DNA from: Locusta migratoria
Lineage: Eukaryota > Arthropoda > Insecta > Orthoptera > Acrididae
Direction of reading: 5' to 3'
NCBI GenBank assembly: GCA_026315105.1
Contig: CM048745.1
Span: 151,790,323 to 151,854,322 of the forward strand
Length of the DNA: 64,000 nt
Shown: one piece after another, positions 11,541-22,134 of the stretch
How positions within the stretch are numbered: position 1 is the first letter of the stretch
Layout: every line of letters starts with the position of its first letter
Notes under the pieces: generated by a model
Database searches by the model: none
Seen by the model: only the letters and a program-made list of their open reading frames with translations
Told to the model about the DNA's origin: nothing
Made by a program: the position numbers and the translations under genes

Positions 11541-12598
11541 TTCTATTTCCCATTTCGTGTACTCGCACCTGTGCATGGCGCGCTATTAAACTGTGTTGTA
11601 AATGGTTGCTTAAGTATGTATAATATGCAACTAGTTGCTCTTTGATATAATTTATTGTGGCACTAATTAATTTTCTAGCCCTTTAGGCTCGTTTTCCTAG
11701 CCTGTAAGGGACATTATTTCTGAACCAAGTGAGATTATGTATACTGCTGATTGCACTGGCTTGCTACTGATTCAGTAACGTGTTTTTGGGAATGAACTCA
11801 TTTGACTATTTTTCAACAATACTTTCTACACAGTGGCAAGGGGCTGGTAATTTATGCTGCCGGATGTCACATTGGTCAGGAAGATTTCTGATAAACATTG
11901 TGCGACGTGATTGAAAAGTGCACACATGAATTCGTGCAATTGAAATTCGCAAATACGCATTCCTATTCAGCAATGCAACCCTGTTTAAATTAAGAGTGCG
12001 CGCTTTTATGTATGCGCACATACAGTAAGACGTTATGCTGGTAGCAACAAGCATTTCGTCAATGCAAGAATGTGAAACATCTCTGATAAAAATGAGCAAT
12101 TGGATATGAGTGTGCGTCACGAATCTGAAACCCTTGTCTGGCCACTGGGCACGCGGCGACCTTATGACACCATTACGTCTGGGATGGTGATACAAGCAGC
12201 GGGCTGAAGCACAAACAAGGTCTTCTAAGAGCGGTCGGGGTTGAATACTCACAGATAAGACACCACACAGCTCCGACGATGTGATTGAAATACACGAAAA
12301 ATTATATTCAGGTGCATCAGGAGACATATGGTACTTTTATTTCAATTGGTCGGTACTGCCACCTCATATTTGCTATTCCACGTGAAACACCTTGTGCAGC
12401 TTCTCTCGATATTTTTAATTACACATTTCAGCTTCAGGTCAAACTAACAGTATACTCGCAATTACCGGTTTTCAGTTATTACAAAGTCAACGTCATTGGA
12501 TTCGAATACCTTACCTAGTAGTCCTAATTCAGGAGTGGAGTGACAACTGTGGAGGATAGATAACTCACCGTAAACGGGCTCGCTGAGCCGCTGACAGG

Positions 12599-12600
<2 letters not shown>
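11541..12600. other. Unassigned sequence with one 173-codon minus-strand ORF
   Basis: The minus-strand ORF 11806-12327 has no recognised domain, no splice sites tying it to a gene and no coding bias I can judge. I see no other feature. Confidence 0.3.

Positions 12601-12661
<61 letters not shown>
12601..12661. repeat. (CT)n microsatellite
   Basis: About 30 uninterrupted CT units. Confidence 0.98.
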
Positions 12662-12667
<6 letters not shown>

Positions 12668-12954
12668 TATTCGGACTCAAGCTTTCGATGCCGTCGTCAC
12701 TTTTGGGAGTAATCTGCAACCGTGTTGTACTTCAATTAGTTGGCCGCCTTTCCGTGTTGGAGGCGTCACGGTGCCTCAGGACATCCACAACATTCGACTA
12801 ACTAAATAAAGCGCAATCTACTCTCGATGAGGGCGACGGAGAAAGTCGCTGAAAGCTCTAGATGGGATACCAGGCTGGCGTAATAATGAATCCGAAAGGT
12901 ATGAGAGTTATTCTGTTTCCCAGCCACTGCAGGAAAATCTAAAATTGCATGTGA

Positions 12955-13135
12955 TGTTCAAAAGTTTGTCATTCTATGGGACCAAACTACGTTGGTCATC
13001 AGTCCTTTGTCTCACAAACTAAGTTAAACTAAACTAAGGACAACACATACATCCATGTCCAAGGGAGGATTCGAACCTCCAACGCGGGAAGCCGAGCCAT
13101 GCGTAACGTGGCGCTCCAGACCACTCGGGTATATG
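12955..13135 (-). mobile_element. tRNA-derived SINE (type B)
   Basis: In the minus sense it has B box GGTTCGAATCC, then GACATGGATGTATGTGTTGT and GACTGATGACCAACGTAG, with a tail reaching TTTGAACA. Confidence 0.7.
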
Positions 13136-13212
13136 TGTGGTGTCTGTCCTTTAGAACATGTCCGCAAAAAGAAAATTTTTGGTTCTTCAGTCATTATCAA
13201 TCTATAGACAAC

Positions 13213-13962
13213 GAATTTGGTTTCTCTTGGGTCTGCGGCACTATGTATGTCATTTAAAGACATTATGCAATAAAATTCCAATTGCTGCTTCAAATAAAAG
13301 TACATTTATTACACTATAGGACCTATTTCGTCTTTAAATACATCTTCAGGTATGTCTGATGGTCGTGATATGCACATACATCATTGGTTTCCCTGCTGTC
13401 AATTTCATTATTGCTTTGTAAATTTTATTAAAGCAATATTTGTTCTAAAATGTTTTACGATTTTCTCATCGATGTTTGACAGCTTCCGGTTACTTTTTTT
13501 TTGTCTATGGGACTTAACTACGGGGTCATCAGTCCCTACACTTACAAACTACTTATGAACTACTTACGAACTAGGACGGCACAAATATCCATGCCCGAAG
13601 GGGGATTCGAACCCCCGACCCTAGTGGCCGTGCAGACCGTGGCTGGACCGCCTTAGTCCCCGCGGCCACCGCGGCCGGCCTGGTTACCTGTCAATAAGCT
13701 GACGAACATTAACTAGGAAATAATAAAACCATTTTATAACAAATATGGCTTTAATGAAACTTACGAACTAACAATGAAATTGACAGCAGGAAAACCAATG
13801 ATGTATGTGCATGTCATGACCATCTGGCATACCTGAAGATGGGTTTAAAGCCGAAATAGGTCCTGTAGTGTAATAAATATACTTTTATTTGAAGCAGCAA
13901 ATGGAATTTTATTGCACAATGTCTTTAAATATATAGAGCTGCAGGCCCAAGAGAAACCAAAT
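13213..13962. mobile_element. Foldback element FB4 with a SINE at its centre
   Basis: Left arm 13213-13487 and right arm 13690-13962 are inverse complements with roughly 85% apparent identity. They share TTTGGTTTCTCTTGGG at the ends, then GCAATAAAATTCCA, CATCTTCAGGTATG, GCACATACATCATTGGTTT and CTGTCAATTTCATT. The arms meet at the SINE 13494-13681. No ORF for a transposase was seen. Confidence 0.85.
13494..13681 (-). mobile_element. tRNA-derived SINE (type A) at the apex of FB4
   Basis: In the minus sense it starts CCGGCCGCGGTGGCCGCGGG and has B box GGGGGTTCGAATCC and the GGGACTGATGACCCCGTAG block. A short target duplication GGTTAC flanks it (13488-13493 and 13682-13687). Confidence 0.8.
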
Positions 13963-14139
13963 AGTTGCATTGAATTATTTCAACGCAAATTGTACATTTG
14001 TTTGTGGCGATTGTCGACAGCAATAAATTCCAGGAAATGAATGTAAGATTTATTTATCATGCAACTAGTTTCGGGAATATCCCATCATCACGGCATTTAA
14101 AATTACATAATTCTACCCATTGCCATTCTGCATTTTATA

Positions 14140-14365
14140 TCCTCTGTACTGCGACCACCATTTGTATTTTACTGCCCAAGTAACAAAACGCATCTACCCC
14201 CTTTATTGGTTCGTTACCTAATCTAATTCCTTCAGCATCACCTGATTTTCTTACACTGCACCCCATTACCCTAGTTTTGCTCTTGTTAATGTTCATCTTA
14301 TATGCCCCTTTCAGCACACTGTGCATTCCGTTCAACTGCTCTTCCAGGTCCTTTGAGACTATCAA
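14140..14365 (-). pseudogene. LINE reverse transcriptase fragment
   Basis: The minus-strand frame reads LEEQLNGMHSVLKGAYKMN, then INKSKTRVMGC, GNEPIKGVDAFCYLGSKI. It is the same LINE family as 2855-3715, truncated at both ends, and lies just before the 14477 exon acceptor. Confidence 0.75.
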
Positions 14366-14476
14366 TGTCGTAAATTCTAAGTGTATAAAAACCTAAACCG
14401 AGTGTCAGGTAACTAGGCCTCGGCAGCTCTGGCGGAGTGAGCTCGACAGTGACAGTGTTGTCCTTCTGTGTTGCAG

Positions 14477-14983
14477 AGCTCATCCGAGGCGCTCCTGAAG
14501 CGCGGCGGCAGCCCACCATCGACGGCGGCTTCGTCGCGGCTGACCGTCCTCACCAACTCCGGCATCAGCATCGTGTCGCTCGACCAGCGCCAGAAGAACC
14601 AGCGCGCCAACCAGCACGAGCTGCAGCAGCTGACGCCCAAGCAACAGCAGCAGCTGCAGCAGCAGCAGCAGCAGCAGGAGCAGCAGGAACTGCAGCAGCA
14701 GCAGCAACAGCAGCAGCAGCTAGAGCTGCAGCAGGAACGCAAGCGGCAGCAGTACAAGGACGAGAGCATGGCGACCCAGAGGGAGCTCAACCTGCTGCTG
14801 GCGGCCGAGCTGGCGCCGGTGGCGTCGCAGGAGGACAAGAAGCTGGCCGCCTCGCAGGAGGCGCACGTCATCGCCTGCAGCCGCCTCTCCGGCCTGTCGG
14901 GGCTGGTCGACTCCAAGCAGATCGACACCGTCGAGGACGGTGACGTCCCCGCGAGGGTGGGCCGCGGGCGCCTCTGGACACAG
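14477..14983 (+). CDS. Tret1: Probable internal coding exon of a long Tret1 isoform, glutamine-rich
   Basis: 507 bp, 169 codons, open throughout, phase 0 at both ends. Acceptor ctgtgttgcag precedes it and donor gtacgt follows. It is GC-rich like the Tret1 exons. It encodes a hydrophilic segment with no membrane helix: a Ser/Thr-rich start, a glutamine-rich tract of about 40 residues (roughly 14641-14740), a charged stretch and a QEAHVIA segment. It ends in Trp-Thr-Gln, much as short-isoform exon 1 ends Trp-Ser-Gln, so splicing to 26443 keeps the frame. Fly Tret1-1 has a long isoform with a large glutamine-containing cytoplasmic N-terminus, which supports the call. It lacks a start codon near its 5' end, so at least one further upstream exon must exist in or beyond the window. 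It could instead belong to another gene. Confidence 0.65.
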
Positions 14984-15167
14984 GTACGTCGCACTCGCTC
15001 ATCACTATACACCGCTTCTCTCTGGGGCTTCAAGGTCTCAGAAATCCTCTAAATCCACCAAGGATTTCAGGATGTTTTCCCTGTTTGTAATGCTAAACGA
15101 ACAAATCGCCTCCAAAACATTCCCAATTGGGAGCCTGTTCCCACAGTACCTGCTTTATGTTAGAAAG

Positions 15168-15385
15168 GGTAAAGCAGTCGAAGGTAGGAAGATTGCTTTG
15201 AACACCACCACAGTGTTTTACCGATCTGCTCTATGTTTGCAGGCGGTATGCCGTTTCCTTCCTACGATTTTTGAACTGACTTACCCAGCCAGTTTCAGGG
15301 TGATTCTGAACGACAGAGCAAGTCGGAATTTTTCGCATCAGCAAACATTACCAGAGTTGAAAGGAGTAATAAGTGAAAGATAAAA
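15168..15385 (-). mobile_element. tRNA-derived SINE (type D), headless
   Basis: Body and tail blocks match 2378-2676 (GGTAAAGCAGT...GAAGGTAGGAAG, CTGACTTACCCAGCCAG, AGTGAAAGATAAAAATT) but the tRNA-like head is missing. Confidence 0.65.
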
Positions 15386-15390
15386 ATTGG

Positions 15391-15645
15391 TTGGGGTTGG
15401 GTTGTTTGGTTAGGATAGGGGGTCTAACCTGCAAAGGTCATCAGTCCCCCGGTGGGGAGGGGAAGGAGTGTGGATAGGAGAGGAAGGAAAATGCGGTCTA
15501 CATTAGCTCGGGGCCCTGTGCTTGTCACGAAAGAACCGTGAGTCCCTTGGGGAGACAAAACTTCTAAGCTTAACTGAGACTCGAACTCGCGGCCTTTCCA
15601 TTCGTAGCTGGCACTTTACAACTCTGCCCCCGAGCCACAACTTCA
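15391..15645 (-). mobile_element. tRNA-derived SINE (type F)
   Basis: The minus-sense head is GTGGCTCGGGGGCAGAGTTG with B box GAGTTCGAGTCTC. The body ends GGGGGACTGATGACCTTTGC, with a tail rich in CCAACCCCAACC. Confidence 0.6.
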
Positions 15646-15899
15646 TGACTTATGCTGCTGGAAAGGATACAATTCCACAATAACCGAAATTTTACGAAGA
15701 AAGCGCTAGCAGAGATATTAATGAAAATGATGCCTGATTTTTTTTTTTTTTTTTTTGCCCCACTGCTCTCTCATTGTTTGTCATTGAGATTTCAAATTAC
15801 ATCATCCAACGGCCGTCGCCAACATCAGCACACTACGCCGCCGCTGCCGTAAGTAAAATTTCACCAGTGCCTCAAGAAGCTACGTGCTTTGTGAAATTT

Positions 15900-16165
15900 T
15901 GGCAATCGTCGTTATAGTTCGGAACGAAGCAGCAGTTAGCTACCTCTCGCTGAGAGAGGTCGCGCAGCCGATGCTTGGGTGAGAGAATTGCGGCTATCCG
16001 ACGGGTCAGTTGCCCCATTTTACCAATATCTCTGCTAGCCCCGTGGTTCGCGAAAGTTCGGCAGACTTCGTCACAGTTCGGGACGCAGCAGCTGTTAGTT
16101 CCTCTCGCTAACGGAAAGTCGCGCAGCCGGAGCCGGTGCGAGACAATGGCGGCGGTCCGTTGCTG
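15900..16165. repeat. Degenerate tandem duplication, ~160-bp unit
   Basis: A segment from about 15900 (AGTTCGGAACG..., CTCTCGCT, GTCGCGCAGCCG) recurs from about 16060 with the same order of blocks (AGTTCGGGACG, CTCTCGCT, GTCGCGCAGCCGG, GCGGC). The minus strand carries a 194-codon ORF (15872-16456) in which the two copies encode related peptides (RLRDFPLARG... and RLRDLSQRE...). An exact 15-bp inverted pair (15707-15721 and 16025-16039) flanks it. The function is unknown. Confidence 0.5.
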
Positions 16166-16244
16166 GGCGACGGCGATCGGAGGGAGGTGGAGGTTTGCGG
16201 AGGACGACGCGAATGAAGCCCGCCGCGGAGAGCCCCGGCCATGA
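16146..16244 (+). CDS. Possible uORF overlapping the 16241 start (ATGA junction)
   Basis: A 32-codon ORF starts in CAATGGCGGC, a YY1-like element common just downstream of transcription starts, and its TGA stop overlaps the next ATG as ATGA. If this leader is transcribed, the layout suggests reinitiation control of the 16241 ORF. Confidence 0.3.
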   Translation: MAAVRCWATAIGGRWRFAEDDANEARRGEPRP

Positions 16245-16381
16245 CGGAAGCGCCGAGCCCGCCGGTGGAGGGCGCGCCGCCCTGGCGGGACGCCGGCTTC
16301 AGCCCGCGGCCGTCGCCCTCCTCGCTCGTCGGCCTCTTCCGCAGGGCCCCCGACGGCTCGCGCCTCGTTGACTTGCCCACC
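16241..16381 (+). CDS. Candidate alternative first coding exon (proline-rich), possibly Tret1
   Basis: An ATG in a CpG-rich island opens a 47-codon stretch rich in Pro, Arg and Ser (starts MTEAPSPPVEG, ends RLVDLPT). An in-frame TGA at 16214 supports a true start. The donor gtaggg at 16382 keeps phase 0 and would join 26443 in frame. A stronger-looking gtaaaa donor at 16387 would not. A short uORF ends across this ATG. There is no homology I can name, and it may be the first exon of another transcript or a chance ORF in a CpG island. Confidence 0.35.
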
Positions 16382-16527
16382 GTAGGGTAAAATTCTCATT
16401 TTGCGCCTTAAACTTACACCGACGCGAGTGCCGAGTGTTACACCGTCTAGCACCACAGCAACCTGCCCGCCCCATGGGCACGTTGTGTTGTCATCTCCAC
16501 TGGTAACCGGCCAAGAATAAAGGACAC

Positions 16528-16640
16528 TGTGGCTCCGTGGTAGCGTGCCAAATTAGAAACTCAAAGGCTTCTGGTTCGATTCCCGCTCGGTACTAGGATT
16601 TTTATCAGTTACTTACCGCTTCTTTCGCCCTTAGGAATGT
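16528..16640 (+). mobile_element. tRNA-derived SINE (type D), 5' part
   Basis: The head is GTGGCTCCGTGGTAGCGTGC with B box GGTTCGATTCC, followed by ACTAGGATTTTTATCAGTTA. The 3' body is lost. Confidence 0.6.
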
Positions 16641-18340
16641 TTGTTGATGTATAAAACGTGGAAATTACAAAATGGTTCGAATTGCGCAAACTAAAGTACC
16701 TCCTGTGACTGGTCAGTTCAAACGTCGCAGAAAGGCAAAGCACACCACTAACGGGACAGGCATTCTAAACAATCTTAGAAAAGACATACCATCTGGCACA
16801 CAGTAGCCACCCTCTACTCAAAAGCATATATCAATCTTCCTGTACTGAAAATAAACTGACATCCAGAATTTAAAAAAAAAGGGATGCTCGGAAATTCTCA
16901 TTTGCAAACTTCTAGAGCTATTAAAGGGGACTGAGTACACTATAGTATTTCTGGTAATGAAACTTATCAGAAACGGTGCTCATAGTAAAACTGCATAATA
17001 TTTCCGAGCACGAGTTCCTGATGCACTCATTACCCCCATTACCTGATGTTCTCACTACCCCCCTCAGGCCCTCGAAGTTTGTAACGGCAATTTCCGAACA
17101 CCGCAATATCCCACAGGCATGAAATTATTGCAGTGTTTAATCACGGTGCTCATGATATAACACTTTCCACTTTCGTCGGTGTAGTTATAATCAACTAGTC
17201 ACTAGTTACAGATTTTTAAACGTAGGCAACATACATGGTTTCTTTTGTGTCTCGTTTCCTGCATCGAGAAGTGCTACGCCTCCTGCATCAAAGACATTGG
17301 GGTATTGTTCGGACGAAGCAACTGGCCAGAAGTCAGAGAGTTCATGACTGCCAACTAAGTGTACTGCTGAGACATAGGTTAACTAGGTAGAGGCCTGCCT
17401 ACTGATCAGTCCTAGTGCCTGTCCTAATCCCAAGTAACCGATGCAGTTCAGTGGTGGCCACGAGCGGAGTTGCAGCAGATGGCGCTCGTGGCTGACGTAA
17501 GAACGCCGCGCCGTGCTTGCATGGCGGCGCGCGGCGAAAGTACGTGGCGCGCCCTTCACACTTGTGCGACTCCACAGTTTCGCTATTCGTAACTGAAGAG
17601 CCGTGCTTTATGTCTTCAGTACACAACAACGGACACCAGAGTTCAGTTGGCGAAATGATATTCTGTAGCGTCTTTTGAGTTTACGAATGAACTTATTATG
17701 CCACGAATGCTAGCTAAAATGTTTTAAGTAACAATACTAATTACACACCATCACAAGATTTCTCTTGAGAATGGGCATTCTATCTCCCTCAACCACACAG
17801 CACTCTCGTGTTTACAACAAAGTTGCTGAATCAATCACTTTATTCTCAACGCACGTCCGAACTGCACACTTCGAACACATATTCTCCTCAGAGTGGAAAC
17901 GAGCCCAGAAAAGCGGCAAAAATACACGGATCTCAGGTCTATTGGATGTGGACAGACTTACTGCGCAGCTTCCCTTTCACGGGGGCGAACAAGAGAGTAG
18001 TAAACACGGTGGTAAACAGACGGTCTGTGCTGGTGGTCACGTTTTCAGCGGCGGTAAACAGGCGTCGATGGCGTGTGACGAAGACTGGCATGGCCGCGGA
18101 TTTCGCGGGGGTCAATCGCTGGCCGCGCCCACTTAAGAGGCGGCCACCACTGATTGGAGCGGAGCAGACGCTGTCGCAACGAGACTGTTACCCCTCGCAG
18201 TTTCATTGTCTGCTCTGGCGACATCTACTTCCCCCCCCCCCCTTCCCCCTTCCAATAGCGGAGCTTTTCGAGGCAGCCAACTTCTGGCGTATGTACACGC
18301 CTCAGCAAGCAGACTGAAATGAATAAAACCTCACAAATAT
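16641..18340. other. Unassigned sequence in the presumed long-isoform intron
   Basis: GC-rich patches occur at about 17450-17560 and 17950-18160. The second has repeated GGTGGTAAACAG-like words. No exon is supported. Confidence 0.35.
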
Positions 18341-18505
18341 TTCGTGAACCATGCTTATGGCACAATTCTCTAGCCCGTTTTGTTGAATAATCTCTCCCAG
18401 CCACTTGAATTTTTTTAACTTTTCTATTCCATCAATGTGTGAAAGTGTTTGCGCACTTTTTTGTATTAGTGACAAGTCCGGTTCTCTCTGCAGTCTACAA
18501 CGATA
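18340..18505 (-). pseudogene. Short LINE reverse transcriptase fragment, different family
   Basis: The minus-strand frame reads KLKKFKWLGEIIQQNGLEN, the usual (F-K-Y-L-G)-E-x-I-x-x-N-G-L block downstream of an RT active site. Only about 50 residues remain. Confidence 0.45.
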
Positions 18506-18696
18506 GTTACAGACCTGTGGCACGTGGACCACAAGTGATCCGCAAGAGCTAAAATATAGTAAGCGAAAAGATATAAAATTCCAGTTTTTATTTTAAATTA
18601 TTAATTCTTTTTATGTGGTCAGTCAATCGCACATTCTTCATCCACCATTAATTGACAACTTCACTGGTGATAGCAAATGTGAATAACATCAATACC

Positions 18697-18868
18697 AGAA
18701 TGAAACTTTAACTCTGCAGCGGAGTGTGCGCTGATACGAAACTTCCTGGCAGATTAAAATTGTGCGCCGGAACTGGGACTCGAACCTGGGACCTTTTGCC
18801 TTTTAATTTAATCTGCCAGGAGGTTTCTTATCAGCGCACACTCCACTGCAGAGTTAAAGTTTCATTCT
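18697..18868. repeat. Inverted pair of SINE tails (hairpin)
   Basis: AGAATGAAACTTTAACTCTG...CAGATTAAA and its inverse complement lie about 40 bp apart, arms about 65 bp. A truncated minus-sense tRNA-like B box (GGTTCGAGTCCC) sits in the loop. It joins the unit 18869-19134. Confidence 0.8.
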
Positions 18869-19134
18869 GCAAACATCCCTTAGGCTGTGGCTAAGCCATG
18901 TCTCCACCATATCCTTTCTTCCAGGAGTGCTAGTCTTGCATGTTTCGCAGGAGAGCTTCTGTGAAGTTTGGAAAGTAGGAGGAGAGGTACTGGCGGAAGT
19001 AAAGTTGTGAGGCGACATCGTGAGTCGTGTCGGGATAGCTCAGTTGGTAGAGCGCTTGCCCGCGAAAGGCAAAGGTCCCAGGTTCGAGTCCCGGTTCCGG
19101 CACACAATTTTAATCTGCCGGGAAGTTTTAACAT
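18800..19134 (+). mobile_element. Composite SINE with intact tRNA-like unit
   Basis: The body (TAATCTGCCAGGAGGTTTC..., GGCTGTGGCTAAGCCATGTC, AGGAGAGCTTCTGTGAAGTT) leads into a tRNA-like unit at 19029-19102 and then restarts its own body (ACACAATTTTAATCTGCC). The element is related to 44589-45056. Confidence 0.75.
19029..19102 (+). tRNA. tRNA-like sequence in a SINE (probable pseudo-tRNA)
   Basis: It folds as a cloverleaf: acceptor GTCGGGA/TTCCGGC, D arm GCTCAGTTGGTAGAGC, anticodon stem TTGCC/GGCAA, and T arm CCAGG-TTCGAGT-CCCGG. The anticodon loop CGCGAAA has G instead of T at position 33, and the T stem has one mismatch. With its SINE context this is a pol III SINE head rather than a working tRNA. 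Confidence 0.4.
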
Positions 19135-20435
19135 CAAAACCATTTGAAATATTCATTTTTTCTCCCAGTGTTGTGAACACTTATTTAATTCCAAAACGAC
19201 ATGAACTGTAAGAACGTATTTGAATTTTTCCTCTCGGGCATTTTGTAGTAAAAAAAGCAGAATCATACAACATTTCGGAAATCACCTTCCGCTATCTTGC
19301 AATTTCCTCCCGGTCTTATTTGGGTGAAAAAGTATATCCTTCTCGAAAACAATTCCAGGAATCGATTGAAAGATAGTGATGGTAGCTTTGACCAGCAGCA
19401 TCACACATCTTGAAAATAAGATCAAAACAAATCAAACTGCTACAAACCTTTTTTTCTCTTAAAGTTCATATTATAATAGTACTGTTAATACTTTTTACTT
19501 TTTCGTTAAACGAATATGTTAAAAGTATTGATTAAAGTTAATTTTTAGATTCACAGTTTTTCTCAAACCTTGTGGTCCCTGCTTACAATAAAAGTCAAAG
19601 TGGTCCCTTCTCTAAAAAGAAAGGTTGGGAGGCACTGTTCTACAACTTGTCCTACTGGATACCTCTTAGTCGCCATACATTTGTCAGATTTTTTTCTAGG
19701 TAATATTGCAAAATCGTATACATATGTCAGGCAATTTATTTCAATACACTCTTTCGTCCCAGTCTAATTGGAAGTCAGGTTTTTCATTCCCGAAAATCCA
19801 GTTTTAGCAAATCAAGACATATTAGTTCACTTCATTGGTGCTACCAGCTCTTCCAGAATTAATCAGTTGGTGTTTTCCACTACACGAGAGTCAACTACAC
19901 TTTCGCTCTCCGACTGTTTTATGGGCCTCCAAGCCTCCAGAACGTGTGTGGCGCACAAGTGGTACCGCTGTGAGGTGTCAATACAGTAACGAAAACCACA
20001 GCAGTGTGAGGTCGAAGTCAGGTGTAAGCCTGTCATGCCAACATTTTCGGCGAAATGGTGTGACGCCCACAGAAAACAGGAGAATCGGGCACCTTCGAGG
20101 GCGCAATTGAGGAACGGGCACGGCGTCTGGTGTTGACGTAGGGGGCTCTCGACCTGGGCACGCGAGCGGCAGCTACAATGGTGAGCGGAAGGCTGGGCGA
20201 CAATGGAGGAGCTGGCAGGAAGCACGACAGCGCCGCGTCGCGTGACTACCGCCACCTGTGGCGCCTGGCTGCTTTCTGCTCCCGGCTGCCACCTGTATGA
20301 TGCAATCGGCGGAACTAGTGGCTCCCCCACACCTCATGTTTGCTCAAGGCACTGCGGTTACCGAATTCACCGTGTCGTTTGCCTCGGCCACTAAATTTCC
20401 CGTTGACTATCCAAATGTCACAAATCGTCTCCGTC
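19135..20435. other. Unassigned sequence
   Basis: AT-rich to about 19760, then GC-rich around 20100-20290. An ATG at 20178 in the GC-rich patch opens a 40-codon ORF. I recognise no gene. Confidence 0.35.
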
Positions 20436-20700
20436 GGGCCTGGTGGTCTCGATTGTAAAGTGCTCCACTGCAAACAGAGGTTGCGAGTTCGAAAACCGGT
20501 CGGATCATGGATTTCTCTCTCTCCGTTTTAAGGTGTAGGCAAGCACTACACGTTATTCGGATCCACGTTCAAATGTAGGTCTCGTTTCCCCGGTTGGATA
20601 ACTTCTGGGATAGGGTAGGGACACGTGAGTCGCCAATGTGGGGTCCAGCTGAAAGGCTTGCACCAGCTTACTGAGTCATTGGAAATTAGTATATTATTCA
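20436..20700 (+). mobile_element. tRNA-derived SINE (type E)
   Basis: The head CCTGGTGGTCTCGATTGTAA has a B box-like GCGAGTTCGAAAA. The body has TTCGGATCCACGTT, TCCCCGGTTGGATAACTTC and GTGAGTCGCC, matching 7455-7793. Confidence 0.65.
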
Positions 20701-21160
20701 GTGTCTCTCCACCTCTCCCCTGCCTCCCAAGACTGCGCTCGTATGTAGTACGTGGTTCCTTCTGCGTCACAATACATCTTGAATCAACATCATCGGGAAG
20801 TCGCTAAATTTAACTGTGAGGAAAACTCATGCGATCGGGGTCATACTTCAATAGTGAAAGTTCTTTGAAGGTCACTGGGTTAATGTTTTTCTCTATCTAT
20901 TCCGGAACGCAGATACCTCGCTGAACAGCCTAACTGGCTCATGTGTCGTCCGGATCACGAGCCGACTGCCGTTCGGCAATAGAAGAGCGGAAGGCGAAAT
21001 GCTTTGCGACCGTGGCACACGAGTCCTTCCTGGGTCGCCTTCCGGTGTGGCGACAGGCGTGGGTAGAGGTGAACGCGCCGCCAAGCCGTCACCGTTAAAA
21101 ATGCTAATAGCGTTTTTTCGGCTGAACGGCAGGTGAAGTGGGAAGGTCTACGACGGAAAG

Positions 21161-21205
<45 letters not shown>

Positions 21206-22130
21206 CGGACCCTGTGATGTACCGGAACACGGCCTTCCGTGCGTAGCAGCGCTCATATGTGATGCAGGCGACCCTTCGCCTCCAAGGCGGCAGAGTTCGT
21301 CATGCAGCGAATAGCAAGGCACTATTGGAGGACCCGCAGTGGTTACCTTTCGCAGAACTCCCACAACTTCCCATATTGCGAGACGCATTGAGTATCACCC
21401 GCTGTGCGTGCGAAGGGCGCGAGCTGTTAGCCAAGAGACGGTGTTGCAAATCCGCTGTTTACGTGCAAGTCAACATAACGCTTTATTTTGTCTGCCCTCC
21501 GTAGATAACTGGTCCATGTGCGGTGGCTCAGCACGATCGGTGTGACGGGTGGATACTATAATAAAAAAATAATGAAAATTAAATTTAATCAAGAGCTCTA
21601 AGCTGAACATAGAACAAGAACGGCGCCACGAGACGAAGGAACCGATTTGAGTGAAAAGTAAACAGATTCGATAGCGTCACGAACTACAGTTCACAGGCTA
21701 TTGGTTCGATTCCCAGCTGTAGACAAGGTATGCCACACCACCATACTTTGCACGAAAGAAGGTAAAATTGCGCTTATCAAAAATGTATGATGGCATAAGT
21801 AAGGGTGTAGAAATGAGGTTGCTGTATTTCTTCAAGCAGCCATAACTCAATATTGTTCAAGTGGTATGTTACCTTCTAGCAAATAATCGGGAGAATAAAC
21901 CCTGACGATTTCTTTTAATTCGTTACGTCCATCACTATGTTAATATTTCGAGTGTTTTCACGATTTGAGCTCACCGCTCTAAAAAGTAATTTCCGAGGTG
22001 GTTACAATTCGACATCCATCTCCACAAGTCTGTTAAAATCAGAACGTTAAACCATAGCAAACAGGCGGTTTTTCCTACAGAGTAACACTATTTGCGAAAC
22101 TAAACTCCGTCTGAAGGGGCCTTGGAAGAC
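20701..22130. other. Unassigned sequence with (CT)n
   Basis: (TC)n at 21163-21202. A degenerate tRNA-like B box (TTGGTTCGATTCCC) lies near 21700. No gene is supported. Confidence 0.4.
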
Positions 22131-22134
22131 CCTA

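Noticed and set aside
11806..12327. 173-codon minus-strand ORF
   Set aside because: No recognised domain, composition like non-coding DNA, and no linked splice sites. Left as unassigned.
14413..15033. 206-codon minus-strand ORF rich in Cys and Ser
   Set aside because: It is the complement of the glutamine-rich exon. Its Cys and Ser runs are just CAG read backwards.
16241..16386. Use of the gtaaaa donor at 16387 for the proline-rich exon
   Set aside because: It would leave phase 2 and shift the Tret1 frame at 26443. Only gtaggg at 16382 fits.
19029..19102. Functional tRNA gene
   Set aside because: The cloverleaf is good, but position 33 is not T and the unit is embedded in a SINE with the same body on both sides.
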